Shown: positions 1 through 12,150, counted from the first letter of the stretch. The stretch is 64,000 bases of DNA from Panulirus ornatus (GCF_036320965.1 NC_092271.1:14936096-15000095), one strand, 5' to 3'. Made by a program: numbers and translations. The notes: generated by a model from the sequence alone, not told the origin.

Positions 1-590
1 GGTTCATTAATAGGACTGTTAGTAATAAAACTCCTTAAAGTGTTGTTGCAACTTTATCTTGTGTTGGTGAGATCACGTCTGGATGATGCGGTACAGTTTT
101 GGGCTCCATACCATACAGTTGATATAGATTCTTTAAAGAGAGTATAAACGCGAATGACAAAAGTGATCCTTGGAATCAGAAACCTTCACATCTGAAGAAA
201 AGTGAAAGAGACTGAATTTACACTCACTTAAGAGGAGGAGGGCTAGAGGAGATATACTTGAATTTAATGGGTAAAGGGAATTAATAAAGGTAACATGAAT
301 AAAGGTTCTTAGGCGCCACCGGATGGGACAAGAAATAATGGATTCAAATTAGAAAAAAATAGATTCAGGTCGGATGTGGCGAAATATTGGTTCTGAAATT
401 AGGGTAGGTAAATTTATAGAAGAAGCTGCGAAGTACAGAAGTGGAAGCTAGGTATTTAGGTAGCTTTAAACGAAGGTTGGATGTGTTTATGGTGTTAAGC
501 AGTTCGTTGCAGGTTGGACAGACTCAGGACCTGCCTACCATGGGCCAGTAGGCCTCTTGCAGTGTCCTCACTTATGTTCTTATGTATGTT
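1..590 (+). mobile_element. 3' fragment of a CR1/Jockey-like LINE, decayed
   Basis: Broken reading frames on the plus strand match the C-terminal end of arthropod CR1/Jockey-type reverse transcriptase proteins. Seen in order are a stretch reading LVRSRLDDAVQFWAPYH near 62-115, then DIDSLKRV followed by a stop, then TRMTKVILGIRNL, and further on an RNNGFKLEKNRFRSDV-like stretch near 330-380. Stops and small indels break the frame, so it is dead. The 3' part near 540-585 reads as a GPVGLLQCPHLCSYV-like tail and ends in repeated TTCTTATGT, as is common in these elements. The 5' part lies outside the window. Clade assignment comes from recalled family features, not from a search. Confidence 0.7.
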
Positions 591-1300
591 GGAAATGAAG
601 AGAAAACGCGCAGCTGTATCCACTCCTGCCCCATATCCACACACCCACTTGCCCCACCTACATCTGTGCTTCCCTCACACCTTTCCTAGGCCACACACTT
701 GCCTTTCCCGGTCCACGCTCATGCCCACCCACTTCTCTCCTGGTGGACGCCTGTATCCACCTTCGCACATCGTCACCTTCGTCTTAGCCCAGTGTGGACT
801 ATCCCTGTCCAGGGTGGTCATGGCCCACACCTAGCTTCACCCATGCCCCTCCACGCCCACACTCTCGTTTCTGAACCCCCGCCCCGCCCGTCAGTATGAC
901 CTTCTCCGCCCACACTCCCATCCCACACACTTCACTTCCTACGACAAGTCTTGACCACGCCTCTGTCAGGCCATAGTCACACTTCTGGGTCGACTGGGTT
1001 TGGATTGTCTCCCTCATGCCCAAGACACTTTGTGCATATGGCCACCCGTAGCTCAGGCATGGGTAGCACCAACGTGCCGCACGGCTCCACACCTGCATCG
1101 TGGGACACACTTGACCTTATCTCCCTCACGCCAGGTCCACACCTGCATCCTGAGACACATCTGACTATATACCTCCCTCTCACCAGGACTACACATTGGG
1201 CCACACCAGCACCGGGGAACACACCAGCGCACTGGGCCACAACCCACACTGGACTGCATATACACACCTACACTGTGGAACACCTGTACACTTGGATCAT
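591..1300. other. C/A-rich anonymous DNA, degenerate lead-in to minisatellite
   Basis: The plus strand is rich in CCACAC and CCTGC words with no convincing gene. It grades into the ordered 18-bp array that follows, so part of it may be older, diverged repeat units. Open frames here are composition artefacts. Confidence 0.4.
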
Positions 1301-1303
1301 TTC

Positions 1304-1505
1304 TGCACTGGACCGCACCTGCACACTAGACCACATCTGCACACTGGGCCGCACCTGCACACTAGACCACACCTGCACACTAGACCACATCTGCACACTG
1401 GGCCGCACTTGCACCCTGGGCCACATTTGCACACTGGACCGCACCTGCACACTAGACCATATCTGTACACTGGGCCACACCTGCACCCTGGGCCACACCT
1501 CCGCT
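1304..1505. repeat. 18-bp minisatellite, about 11 copies
   Basis: The unit is close to TGCACACTGGACCACACC, with GGGCC/AGACC and CATC/CACC variants. Because 18 is a multiple of three, both strands carry six-residue repeats in open frames. These are not supported as genes. Confidence 0.9.
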
Positions 1506-1639
1506 TCTGACCAAATAAGGACCCGTCATTTAACCTACCGTGATACACACTCAAGCCACTAACCCTCTGACCCATATTTGTGGTCCTTACCAACTTGTGT
1601 AAACACTCAGCTATGGGAGGGATATGAACCTGTCTTCTT

Positions 1640-1672
<33 letters not shown>

Positions 1673-1770
1673 ATTACTCTTTGTATTGCTATGAGAGTAT
1701 TTGACACGTGTTGCCCCGTCTCTCAACCTTGTATATGTGTGCCATGTCTTTACTCATATGTGTGTGTATG

Positions 1771-1831
<61 letters not shown>

Positions 1832-1908
1832 CAGCCTAAGCCAGCCCCAAGGGGAGGATGAAAACCCGGGTTGAGTGTAGGCCGACTGCTGTGTTCACGG
1901 TTCGAATC

Positions 1909-1960
<52 letters not shown>
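1640..1960. repeat. (TG)n, (CA)n and (TG)n microsatellites
   Basis: Three dinucleotide tracts lie at about 1640-1671 (TG), 1770-1829 (CA) and 1911-1959 (TG). The last two flank a SINE-like scrap and have opposite strand sense. Confidence 0.95.
1836..1912 (-). mobile_element. tRNA-like SINE fragment
   Basis: On the minus strand the sequence has a GGATTCGAACC-like pol III B-box region, then GTCGGCCTACACTCAACCC and a CCTTGGGGCTGGCTTA-like segment. The same order (B box, GTCGGTCCACAGTCAACCC, CCTTAGGGGTT) is seen in the better copy at 39772. The fragment is bounded by (CA)n and (TG)n tracts. Confidence 0.55.
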
Positions 1961-1961
<1 letters not shown>

Positions 1962-2316
1962 ATGTAATTTTCCCATGGAGGGCGACGTCTTTATTGTGCA
2001 GGTAGAGATTCTGTACACGTCTGAGCGCAAGCAATGACAGGAAGTGGTGTGCTGTAGGGAAGGCTAGGATGCCTTATATCAAGAAGATCTGCCACAGTAT
2101 CAGTGCAGGTAAGATACTTCACGTTAGCCTGTGTTTGTTTATTGGTCTTCGCGTGTATGTGCCGTCCCGTGATGTGTGTGTCTGTGGTTAATGATGTTCT
2201 GGGTGAGGAGCGATCACCACAGCACCTCAGTATCGCAAGTTTTAAGAGGGTCACGTGCGTTAAACCTTCCCTCACCCACAATTCTGTCCTCCTTCGAAGC
2301 CCTTGCTCTTGATTCA

Positions 2317-3174
<858 letters not shown>

Positions 3175-3175
3175 G

Positions 3176-3968
3176 TGTACACCTGCCTCACCTTGGACGT
3201 GGTAACCTCACATAGTGTCATAATGTGTACACCTGCCTCACCTTGGACGTGGTAACCTCACATGGTGTCATAATGTGTACATCTGTCTCACCTTGGACGT
3301 GGTAACCTCACATAGTGTCATAATGTGTACATCTGTCTCACCTTGGACGTGGTAACCGCACATGGTGTCATAATGTGTACACCTGCCTCACCTTGGACGT
3401 GGTAACCTCACATAGTGTCATAATGTGTACACCTGTCTCACCTTGGACGTGGTAACCTCACATGGTGTCATAATGTGCACATCTGTCTCACCTTGGACGT
3501 GGTAACCGTACATGGTGTCATAATGTGTACACCTGCCTCACCTTGGACGTGGTAACCTCACATAGTGTCATAATGTGTACACCTGTCTCACCTTGGACGT
3601 GGTAACCTCACATGGTGTCATAATGTGTACACCTGCCTCACCTTGGACGTGGTAACCTCACATGGTGTCATAATGTGTACATCTGTCTCACCTTGGACGT
3701 GGTAACCTCACATGGTGTCATAATGTGTACACCTGCCTCACCTTGGACGTGGTAACCTCATATGGTGTCATAATGTGTACACCTGTCTCACCTTGGACGT
3801 GGTAACCTCACATGGTGTCATAATGTGTACACCTGCCTCACCTTGGACGTGGTAACCTCACATGGTGTCATAATGTGTACACCTGCCTCACCTTTGACGT
3901 GGTAACCTCACATGGTGTCATAATGTGTACACCTGTCTCACCTTGGACGTGGTAACCTCACATGGTGT
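3176..3968. repeat. 50-bp minisatellite, about 16 copies
   Basis: Units are highly similar and recur exactly every 50 bp. Each contains CACCTTGGACGTGGTAACC and TGTCATAATGTG. Variants (TGCCTC/TGTCTC, CATAG/CATGG, CTCAC/CGCAC) are shared by several units, which suggests recent expansion by unequal exchange. Confidence 0.97.
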
Positions 3969-4395
3969 CGAAGTGATTAACTTTGACCGTTATGGTACGG
4001 CAGTGATTTCTGTCACTCGGCTGTTGTAGTAAACAAGGCACGGTCTGTGTATCACCGTGTGTGTTTACTGACTATCATGTCGGCTTAGAATGTTTATGTG
4101 GAGATCATACTTTTAGGTTTTGAGTCGGCTGAAGCGTGGTATACGAGTTTTTGTATCAGTATGGAAAATTCATCTTCGTTTTTACCGTTGGATGTGTGAA
4201 CGATGATTATAGTTGGTCACTCCTTGTGGAACTTATAGTTTTACTGTACCTTGTAGGATCGAGATATCCCTGGATGCAATAACAGTAGATTTAGTTAATG
4301 TTTCACTGTGTTCATGTAAGTTATTTGTTTATCCTGAGATGTGGGGACTACATACATAGTTTTAGTCCGTCCCATCACTAAATGTGCCAGAGACG
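3969..4395. other. No gene seen
   Basis: AT-moderate anonymous sequence without a convincing frame, repeat or RNA gene. Confidence 0.4.
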
Positions 4396-4548
4396 CTCTG
4401 TTCCTGGCCAAGGAAACAGTACTTAGAAAGATAATCTGATCCTGGACGAGAGAGAACTGTACTTAGTTACAAAGGTCGTGTGTTCCTGGACGGGGGAACA
4501 GTACTTAGTTACAAAGGTAGTGTGTTCCTGGACGAGGGAACAGTACAT
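4396..4548. repeat. Degenerate repeat of about 42 bp, 3-4 copies
   Basis: Recurring words are TTCCTGGACG, GGGAACAGTACTTAG and TTACAAAGGT. The two right-hand units are most alike; the left units are diverged. Confidence 0.75.
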
Positions 4549-4739
4549 GTCTCTGACCGTGATGGCTGTAGCGATGTTTGAATCTGTGACTGGCCGTGTT
4601 ACCTGCTACATCAGTGTGACCCTCAGCTGTGTGATCATAACCCGAATCTCCGCTCGCTTGATGATTATACCTCTGGCGTTGACGTGACGGTAATTGATGT
4701 ATTGCTCGTCGTTAAAATTGACTGGGTTCAGTAATATCA

Positions 4740-4935
4740 GAATCTCTGACCCTTGAGCACGACGGTACGATCCTTAAGGACGACGGTGCGACCCTTGAGC
4801 ACGATGGTACGACCCTTGAGCACGACGGTGCGAATTTTGGGCATGGTTGCTTGGCCTTTGCCCTGATCCTTTGTGGTCAGGTGGATGGCCAAGCCATCAT
4901 AACCAATGCCATCCCGTCGTGTTCAAGGGTTTGGA
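4740..4935. repeat. Dispersed tandem-arm repeat, copy 1
   Basis: Four units of about 21 bp (CCCTTGAGCACGACGGTACGA) are followed by a TTGGGCATGGTTGCTTGGCC-type core. A reverse-oriented trace (TGTTCAAGGGTTTGG) lies at the right end. The same units and core recur near 29560 and 49830, which shows a dispersed family rather than a local minisatellite. Confidence 0.7.
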
Positions 4936-4969
4936 CTCTCCTCATGACAGTTTCTAAGGCTTGGAACAT

Positions 4970-5007
<38 letters not shown>
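4970..5007. repeat. (TG)n microsatellite
   Basis: An uninterrupted TG run of about 36 bp. Confidence 0.95.
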
Positions 5008-5009
<2 letters not shown>

Positions 5010-5717
5010 GGGGCGGGAGAGGTAGGTCCCATCTGTTGTCTCACTCTAGGTCCTGCCGAGACTTGGAACCGAGTTCCTTCATTGTGACTCACAAATAGTA
5101 ACCTTTACACATCTTCTAGCAGGTGGTGTTGATGGGTCGTGACGAAGGTATGTGTATATAAAGGTGGATTTGGAGGGAGATGTAGAATGCTAATCTGTTT
5201 TGGGGTAACACCTGGTCTTTCTGGTGTTTGTATACATTTTGACACTTCATCCGCACTTGTATCCGCGTTTTTCTTTCGTGTTTCTTATTATGTCTTCCTT
5301 GTACGGAAAGAAACCCAATATTGTCGTCTCCTTGATCAATTCATCGGTCAGGACTTTTCACCTGAGACTTAAGAAGACATGACGTGTACGGGTCAGTTAA
5401 GATGTATCTTCACTACAGTAAAGATGTCCCTTGCCCTAAGCCTTAAAATGTTGGGTCAGAGGCCACTGGTGTTCTGGAAGCAGTAAAGATGAAGGTGGGG
5501 GTGAAGGATGGCTTTTGACTAGACCTTTATGGGTGTGGTGAAGATGAGGATGTAGTGAAGATTACTATTGACCTGATCCATTAGGGTGTGATCAAGGGCG
5601 GGTATCAGAAAGGTGAGGGTGGAGTTAAGTATAAAAAAAAAAGACTGCTTATGAAAATGAAGGTGTAGTGTTGGTAGAGATGTTACGAAGATTAACAGTG
5701 ACCTGATCCGTAGGTTT

Positions 5718-5848
5718 ATAATGAGGAGGGTGTAGTGAAGATGTTCACTGACCGTACCCATAATGAGGAGGGTGTAGTGAAGATGTTCACTGACCGTACC
5801 CATAATGAGGAGGGTGTAGTGAAGATGTTCACTGACCATACCCATAAG
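5718..5848. repeat. 42-bp tandem triplicate
   Basis: Three nearly identical units begin AATGAGGAGGGTGTAGTGAA and end with TTCACTGACCGTACCCAT. Related GTGAAGAT and GACC words spread to both sides (5520-5890), which suggests an older, larger array. Confidence 0.85.
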
Positions 5849-5924
5849 GATATAAGGAAGATTAGCCGTTGCCATGACCAATAAGGATGTAGTGAAGACT
5901 TAAGAAGAAAGACTATCGTATAGA

Positions 5925-6005
5925 ATGCGTTCCTAGCTACAACGCAAAAGGTCCAGGTTCGAATCCTTGCAGTGTTCTATGAAAAGTGCGCGTTCATAAG
6001 CACTG
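5925..6005 (+). mobile_element. tRNA-like SINE fragment
   Basis: It contains a GCGTTCCTAGCTACAACGC segment and a B-box-like GGTTCGAATCC. The order resembles the SINE at 39772 (GCGTTCCTGGCCGTGACGC, then TTTCGAATCC). It is not a tRNA gene, because no acceptor stem pairing is apparent. Confidence 0.5.
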
Positions 6006-6361
6006 CATTCGTGTTGATATACCTCCTCGATGGACAAAGTTCTGCATGATTAATTACTAATAGTAAATTGTAAATACAAATAGGGAAATCGTTTCAGTGA
6101 TGTAGTATGGGTGAAGGGTACATATCTAGGGCTAGGGGAGGCAAATACACAATGTACATCTCACAGTAGGTACAATACATCGACATAATAGGGTGTGACT
6201 CGTGCGCCCAGGCACCCAAAGCGTCCGTCTCCCGTCGGAGAATGAGGGAAGTCCATGATGATGATGATGATGATGTATGACCACACGACCACCGACTGAT
6301 ACTAACGGTTCCATACTAACGGTGCCGTGCAGCATCGTTATGTCCTGTGTGTGATATTTAT

Positions 6362-6456
6362 ATTCTTCTTTCTTTCATATCATGTAAATGATAAGTAAGA
6401 ACTTGATCCCGAAATAAATGCCAGTTATGTCCTCTGCATTTAGAAAGCGAATATGT
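6362..6456 (+). pseudogene. Decayed copy of the start of the 15760 acidic frame
   Basis: About 90 bp align by eye to 15730-15815: the shared upstream word TTTCTTTCATATCAT, then ATCCCGAAATAAA against ATCCCGAAAAAAA, then a TAGAAAG(C/A)GAATA stretch. Here the frame is broken by an early TAA. This shows that the 15760 locus belongs to a dispersed family with conserved upstream DNA. Confidence 0.6.
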
Positions 6457-7043
6457 ACCATGTAGCCACACAAGCATTCGTTAGTTAATCATAATCTTCG
6501 GGAACTAACGTTAACCTGATGAAATTATTTATCTTGAAAAATGCTTCCAAAAAAGGCCTCTTTTTGTTCCGTATTTGACATTCCCTTCCCTCTTCCCTGT
6601 TGACAGGTGTCATGAAAAACGTTTACTTTCCTCATACCGAGAGAGGGAGAGAGGCGCGTTTTAATACCCCGTAGCAGATTTGGACAGAATGCAGTTGAAG
6701 GTCCCCTCAGACCTTTACCTTCCTCTGTTTTTTTTTTCTTTTTGCCTTTTCACTGTGGTAGGATGCACGTTATAGTCTGGGATGTTTGTACCCGGCCGTC
6801 GGTAGATGAGAAGGACCGGGCCATCATGACACTGAGGGGTGGCAACGTGGTGGCGGAGGGTCACATCTCGGTGGTGAAGGGGTTACGGCCGTCAGTATAA
6901 GGGTACAGGCACTGGACTGCTCAAGTGTCTTTAATGCGACATTTATAATGACTGTTTTTGCTGTAGACGAGACCCTGCCGGCCTCGCCGGCCAGGAACAA
7001 GAAGCCCTATGAAAGGCTTTGACCGCCATCACGGGTATGCTCA

Positions 7044-7082
<39 letters not shown>

Positions 7083-7434
7083 TACCCCCCCATGAGAACG
7101 CCTGAACTTCAGGTTAGATTACATCAGAGTTGAACCATGATGCCTTGAGGTACTCGTCTGAGGGAGTTGGCAGGTTGCTCCTGCGACGGGGCGGTATTGT
7201 TCTTGTTGATGGTGGTGGCTGGCGGGTCGGTCACCAGACGAGGCGTGCGTGACTCACCACCATAACATGGCTGGCCTCTCCACGCGCACCGCAGGCTGGT
7301 GGTGGTGCTGGAGTGGGTGGGCACTGTCCAACTAGGAGTCTGTTGGTTTTAAACTAGTGAGTAGGAAGAGGTGATGTAGATACCAGGAGGAGGAGGAGGA
7401 GGCAACAACTTGAAGATGCTGTCGCTGACGGTTG
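6457..7434. other. Mostly anonymous, with (GAT)n tracts
   Basis: (GAT)n runs lie at about 7047-7082 and, just upstream of this stretch, at 6255-6277. No gene is supported. Confidence 0.45.
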
Positions 7435-7575
7435 GCTTGATTTGTGCCGGTGAACCCCGGCAAGTTTATTGTGCACGCCATGCTCATCCTGTGAGCGGTA
7501 GCGCAAGAGGATTACACGATTTATAAGGGGTCTCCCTAACTCAGACCCCAGTGGGTTGATATGACATAGGGTGTT
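7435..7575 (-). mobile_element. 3' end of the RNase H-bearing LINE family
   Basis: On the minus strand this is collinear with 30745-30960: an ATCAACCCACTGGGG-type word, then GCGCTACCGCTCACAGGATG, then GCACAATAAACTTG and CACCGGCACAAATC. Only the 3' non-coding end is present. Confidence 0.65.
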
Positions 7576-8130
7576 ACAGGTATGTCATTACATACATTAC
7601 ATAGTTTCATATGTTACGTACATCTGACTTGCCATTTGAAGTGAGGTAAGACAGAGGGAGACGTCTGCACGTCGTACTCGCTCACCCTTAGTAAAAGCAT
7701 TTAAGATACGACCTTCAGGTTGGATAGCCTGTGTCGTACCGTCGTGCTTAAGGCTCTTATCCCTGTACCGAGGGAGTTAGAATACTCTATACCACGACAT
7801 ACTGTCGGAAAGCCATTGCACACTGGGAGAAAAATCCTCATCATTGTAATCGTTCATTCCCTTAACCACTCCAGCAAAACGCCTAGTATCGGGTGAAGAA
7901 TTTCCGGTTCAAGTACACAAAATATGTACGGCCATGCGTGGAACGGATATATACCTGGCTACGTCGACAATAATACGTCTGTAGGTGAAACATAACATTT
8001 GCTGGCCATATGGGTCGAATTTTTATGTGTGGGTTCATAAACAGGGCAGGTCTTGTGCAATACCAGAGCGTGTATCTGCTCTAACAAGCAACTTGTTTAA
8101 CCTCTTGTTCTTATGTTTCATGGGGCTTTA

Positions 8131-8137
<7 letters not shown>
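7576..8137. other. No gene seen
   Basis: Anonymous sequence without a supported gene or repeat. Confidence 0.4.

Positions 8138-8205
<68 letters not shown>
8138..8205. repeat. (TA)n tract abutting a SINE-like 5' end
   Basis: A TA run ends directly at the ATTATCCC start of the SINE-like copy to its right. Confidence 0.95.
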
Positions 8206-8211
<6 letters not shown>

Positions 8212-8455
8212 TATCCCAGGGGAAAGGGGAGAATGAATACTTCCCACGTATTCCCTGCGTGTCGTAGAAGGCGACTAAAAGGGGAGGGAGCGGGGGGCTG
8301 GAAATCCTCCCCTCTCGTTTTTTTTTAAATTTTCCAAAAGAAGGAATAGAGAACGAGGCCAGGTGAGGATATTCCCTCAGAGGCCCAGTCCTCTGTTCTT
8401 AACGCTACCTTGCTAACGCGGGAAATGGCGAATAGTTTGAAAGAAAGAGAATTTT
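8206..8455 (+). mobile_element. SINE-like repeat with LINE-type tail, copy 1
   Basis: A repeat of about 250 bp. Its 5' end is TTATCCC(T/A)GGGG-like, followed by ACTTCCCACGTATTCCCTGC, TCGTAGAAGGCGACTAAAAG, GGCTGGAAATCCTCCCCTC, TTTTCCAAAAGAAGGAA and CCAGGTGAGGATATTCC. The 3' end is ACGCTACCTTGCTAACGCGGG and GAATAG with an A-rich tail. There is no reading frame. The 3' tail matches the 3' end of the main LINE in this window, so it is best read as a non-autonomous partner. A pol III promoter is not obvious. Confidence 0.8.
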
Positions 8456-8694
8456 TTTTTTCATACTATTCGCCATTTCCCGCGTTTGCGAGGTAGCGTT
8501 AAGAACAGAGGACTGGGCCTTTGAGGGAATATCCTCATCTGGCCCCCTTCTCTGTTCCTTCTTTGGGGAAAAAAAAGAACAAGAGGGGAGGATTTCCAGC
8601 CCCCCGCTCCCTTCCCTTTTAGTCGCCTTCTACGACACGCAGGGAATACGTGAGAAGTATTCTTTCTTCCCTATCCCCAGGGATAAGAAAAAGA

Positions 8695-8695
<1 letters not shown>
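8456..8695 (-). mobile_element. SINE-like repeat, copy 2, inverted against copy 1
   Basis: A full copy in reverse orientation, meeting copy 1 tail to tail across a short T-rich spacer. Together they form an imperfect palindrome of about 480 bp. Its 5' end (CTATCCCCAGGGATA on the plus strand) leads into the next (TA)n tract. Confidence 0.8.

Positions 8696-8696
<1 letters not shown>

Positions 8697-8761
<65 letters not shown>
8697..8761. repeat. (TA)n tract between SINE-like repeat and LINE
   Basis: A TA run joins the 5' end of the reverse SINE-like copy to the truncated 5' end of a forward LINE. Confidence 0.95.
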
Positions 8762-8764
<3 letters not shown>

Positions 8765-10695
8765 GGGAGGTAATAACAAGTAGTGGTGAAGTGAGAAGGA
8801 GATGGAGTGAGTATTTTTAAGGTTTGTTGAATGTGTGTGATGATTGAGTGGCAGATATAGGGTGTTTTGGTCGAGATGGTGTGCGAAGTGAGAGGGTTAG
8901 GGAGAATGGTTTGGTAAGCAGACAAGAGGTAGTGACAGCTTTGCGGAAGATGAAAGCCGGCAAGGCGGTGGGTTTGGATGGTATTGTAGTGGAATTTATT
9001 AAAAAAGAGGGTGACTGTATTATTAACTGGTTGGTCAGGATATTCACTGTATGTATGGTTCATGGTAAAGTGCCTGAGGATTGGCAGAATGCATGCATAG
9101 TGCCACTGCACAAAGGCAAAGGGGATAAGAGTGAGTGTTCAAATTACAGAGGTATAAGTTTGTTGGGTATTCCTGGGAAATTATGTGGGAGGGTATTGAT
9201 TGAGTGGGTAAAGGCATGTACAGAGCATCAGATTGGGGAAGAGCAGTGTGGTTTCAGAAGTGGTAGAAGATATGTGGATCAGGTGTTTGCTTTGAAGAAT
9301 GTATGTGAGAAATACTTAGAACAGATGTATTTGTATGTAGCATCTATGGATCTGGATAAGGCATATGTTAGAGTTTATAGAGATGCTCTGTGGAAGGTAA
9401 TAAGAGTATATGGTGTGGGAGGTAAGTTGCTAGAAGCAGTGAAAAGTTTTTATCGAGGATGTAAGGCATGTGTACGAGAAGGAAGAGAGGAAAATGATTG
9501 GTTCCCAGTGAATGTCGGTTTGCGGCAGGGGTGCATGATGTCCCCATGGTTGCTTAATTTGTTTATGGATGGGATTGTTAGGGAGGTGAATGCAAGAGTT
9601 TTGGAGAAAGGGGCAAGTATGCAGTCTGTTGTGGATGAAAGGGCTTGGGAAGTGAGTGTGTTGTTGTTCGCTGATGATACAGCGCTGGTGGCTGATTTGG
9701 TTGAGAAACTGGAGATGTGACTGAGTTTGGTAAAGTGTGTGAAAGAAGAGAGGTGAGAGTAAATGTGAATAAGAGCAAGGTTATTAGGTTCAGTAGGGTT
9801 TAGGGACAAGTTAATTGGGAGGTAAGTTTGAATGGAGAGAAACTGGAGGAAGTGAAGTGTTTTAGATATCTGGGAGTGGATTTAGCAGCGGATGGAACCA
9901 TGGAAGCAGAAGTAAGTCACAGGGTGGGGAAGGGGGCTAAGGTTCTGGGAGCGTTGAAGAATATGTGGAAGGCGAGAACATTATCTCGGAGAGCGAAAAT
10001 GGGTAAGTTTGAAGGAATAGTGCTTCCAACAATGTTATATGGTTGCGAGGCATGAGCTATAGATAGGGTTGTGTGGAGGAGGGTGGATGTGTTAGAAATG
10101 AGATGTTTGACAGTATGTGGTGTGAGGCGGTTTGATCAAGTAAGTAATGAAAGGATAAGAGAGATGTGTGGTAATAAAAACGGTGTGGTTGAGGGAGCAG
10201 AAGAGGGTGTTTTGAAACGTTTTGTTCACTTGGAGAGAATGAGTGAGGAAAGATTGACAAAGAAGATATATATGTCAGAGGTGGAGGGAACGAGGAGAAG
10301 TGGGTGACGAAATTGGAGGTGGAAGAATGGAGTGAAAAAGATTTTGAGCGATTGGGGCCTGAATATAGAGGAGGGTGAAAGGCGTGCAAGGAATTAGAGT
10401 GAATTGGAACGATGTGGTATACCGGGATGGACGTGCGGTCAGTGAATTGAACCAGGGCATGTGAAGCGTCTGGGGCAAACCAAGGAAAGTTTTGTGGGGC
10501 CTTGATGTGGAAAGGGAGCTGTGGTTTCTGTGCATTACACATGACAGCTAGAGACTGAGTGTGAACGAATGTGGCCTTTGTTGTCTTTTCCTAGCGTTTC
10601 CTTGCGCGCGCGCGCGAGGGGAGGGGGGGGAGGGGGTGCCATTTCATGTGTGGCGAGGTGGCGGCAGGAATGGATGAAGGCAGCAAGTATGAATA

Positions 10696-10700
<5 letters not shown>
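8762..10700 (+). mobile_element. RTE-like LINE, copy 1 (older subfamily, broken)
   Basis: A 5'-truncated non-LTR retrotransposon. The frame at 8848-9720 encodes the reverse transcriptase core, including an LDG(I/V)VVEFI block, YRGISLL, GFRSGRR, ASMDLDKAY, GLRQGCMMSP and the FADD catalytic motif. It then breaks; later pieces at 9828-10055 and 10071-10307 carry FRYLGVDLAADG, TMLYGCEA and the C-terminal region. It differs from the younger copies at many sites (ASMDLDKAYVRV against AFMDLEKAYDRV), so it is old. The 3' untranslated part reaches an internal TA stretch near 10700. No endonuclease domain is present. RTE-like affinity is judged from the overall motif pattern and the lack of RNase H. 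Confidence 0.85.
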
Positions 10701-10732
<32 letters not shown>

Positions 10733-10744
10733 GTTAAATGTATA

Positions 10745-10790
<46 letters not shown>
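10701..10790. repeat. (AT)n microsatellite between two LINE 3' ends
   Basis: AT runs with a short interruption near 10730-10745. It separates forward LINE copy 1 from reverse LINE copy 2. Confidence 0.93.
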
Positions 10791-10802
<12 letters not shown>

Positions 10803-11821
10803 TTTTGCTTTGTCGCTGTCTCCCGCGTTTGCGAGGTAGCGCAAGGAAACAGACGAAAGAAATGGCCCAACCCACCCCCATACACATGTATATACATACA
10901 TCCACACACGCAACTATACATACCTACACAGCTTTCCATGGTTTACCCCAGACGCTTCACATGCCCTGATTCAATCCACTGACAGCACGTCAACCCCGGT
11001 ATACCACATCGCTCCAATTCACTCTATTCCTTGCCCTCCTTTCACCCTCCTGCATGTTCAGGCCCCGATCACACAAAATCTTTTTCACTTCATCTTTCCA
11101 CCTCCAATTTGGTCTCCCTCTTCTCCTCGTTCCCTCCACCTCCGACACATATATCCTCTTGGTCAATCTTTCCTCACTCATTCTCTCCATGTGCCCAAAC
11201 CATTTCAAAACACCCTCTTCTGCTCTCTCAACCACGCTCTTTTTATTTCCACACATCTCTCTTACCCTTACGTTACTTACTCGATCAAACCACCTCACAC
11301 CACACATTGTCCTCAAACATCTCATTTCCAGCACATCCATCCTCCTGCGCACAACTCTATCCATAGCCCACGCCTCGCAACCATACAACATTGTTGGAAC
11401 CACTATTCCTTCAAACATACCCACTTTTGCTTTCCGAGATAATGTTCTCGACTTCCACACATTCTTCAAGGCTCCCAGAATTTTCGCCCCCTCCCCCACC
11501 CTATGATCCACTTCCGCTTCCATGGTTCCATCCGCTGCCAGATCCGCTCCCAGGTATCTAAAACACTTTACTTCCTCCAGTTTTTCTCCATTCAAACTCA
11601 CCTCCCAATTGACTTGACCCTCAACCCTACTGTACCTAATAACCTTGCTCTTATTCACATTTACTCTTAACTTTCTTCTTTCACACACTTTACCAAACTC
11701 AGTCACCAGCTTCTGCAGTTTCTCACATGAATCAGCCACCAGCGCTGTATCATCAGCGAACAACAACTGACTCACTTCCCAAGCTCTCTCATCCCCAACA
11801 GACTTCATACTTGCCCCTCTT

Positions 11822-11825
<4 letters not shown>
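10791..11825 (-). mobile_element. RTE-like LINE, copy 2 (5'-truncated, young)
   Basis: On the minus strand an open frame of 278 codons (11826-10990) starts at the [20 protein letters not shown] region and carries the FADD motif, FRYLGADLAADGTMEAEVD, TMLYGCEAWAMD, WFGHMERMSEERLTKRIY and RGRPNWRWKDEVKK. It ends in VVYRG. The 3' end has the short form of the untranslated region and the tail reading CTACCTCGCAAACGCGGGA on the minus strand, then an A run. It is truncated inside the reverse transcriptase at a (TA)n tract, so the fingers and first catalytic Asp are missing. Confidence 0.9.

Positions 11826-11899
<74 letters not shown>
11826..11899. repeat. (TA)n tract between LINE and SINE-like repeat
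   Basis: It joins the 5' truncation point of reverse LINE copy 2 to the 5' end of a forward SINE-like copy, the mirror image of 8697-8761. Confidence 0.95.
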
Positions 11900-11902
<3 letters not shown>

Positions 11903-12149
11903 CCCTGGGGATAGGGGATTAAGAATACTTCCCACGTATTCCCTGCGTGTCGTAGAAGGCGACTAAATGGGGAGGGAGCGGGGGGCTGGAAATCCTCCCC
12001 TCTCGTTTTTTTTTAAATTTTCCAAAAGAAGGAACAGAGGGGGCCAGGTGAGGATATTCCAAAAAAGGCCCAGTCCTCTGTTCTTAACGCTACCTCGCTA
12101 ACGTGGGAAATGGCGAATAGTTTAAAAGAAAGAAAAGAAAAGAAAAAGA

Positions 12150-12150
<1 letters not shown>
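11900..12150 (+). mobile_element. SINE-like repeat, copy 3
   Basis: A full-length copy starting TTATCCCTGGGGATAGGGG and ending CGCTACCTCGCTAACGTGGG, with an A/G-rich tail. Its inner part has an AAAAAAGG variant of the CCTCAGAGG segment, shared with the piece at 60303. Confidence 0.85.

Noticed and set aside
3176..3968. CRISPR-like regular repeat
   Set aside because: Units are contiguous without unique spacers, and the genome is eukaryotic; it is a minisatellite.
5940..5990. tRNA gene suggested by the GGTTCGAATCC word
   Set aside because: No acceptor, anticodon or D-arm pairing can be drawn; the body matches the SINE family.
10990..11506. Ser/Pro/His-rich frames opposite the LINE copies (also at 18407, 50737, 58234)
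   Set aside because: They are antisense shadows of the reverse transcriptase and recur wherever the LINE occurs.
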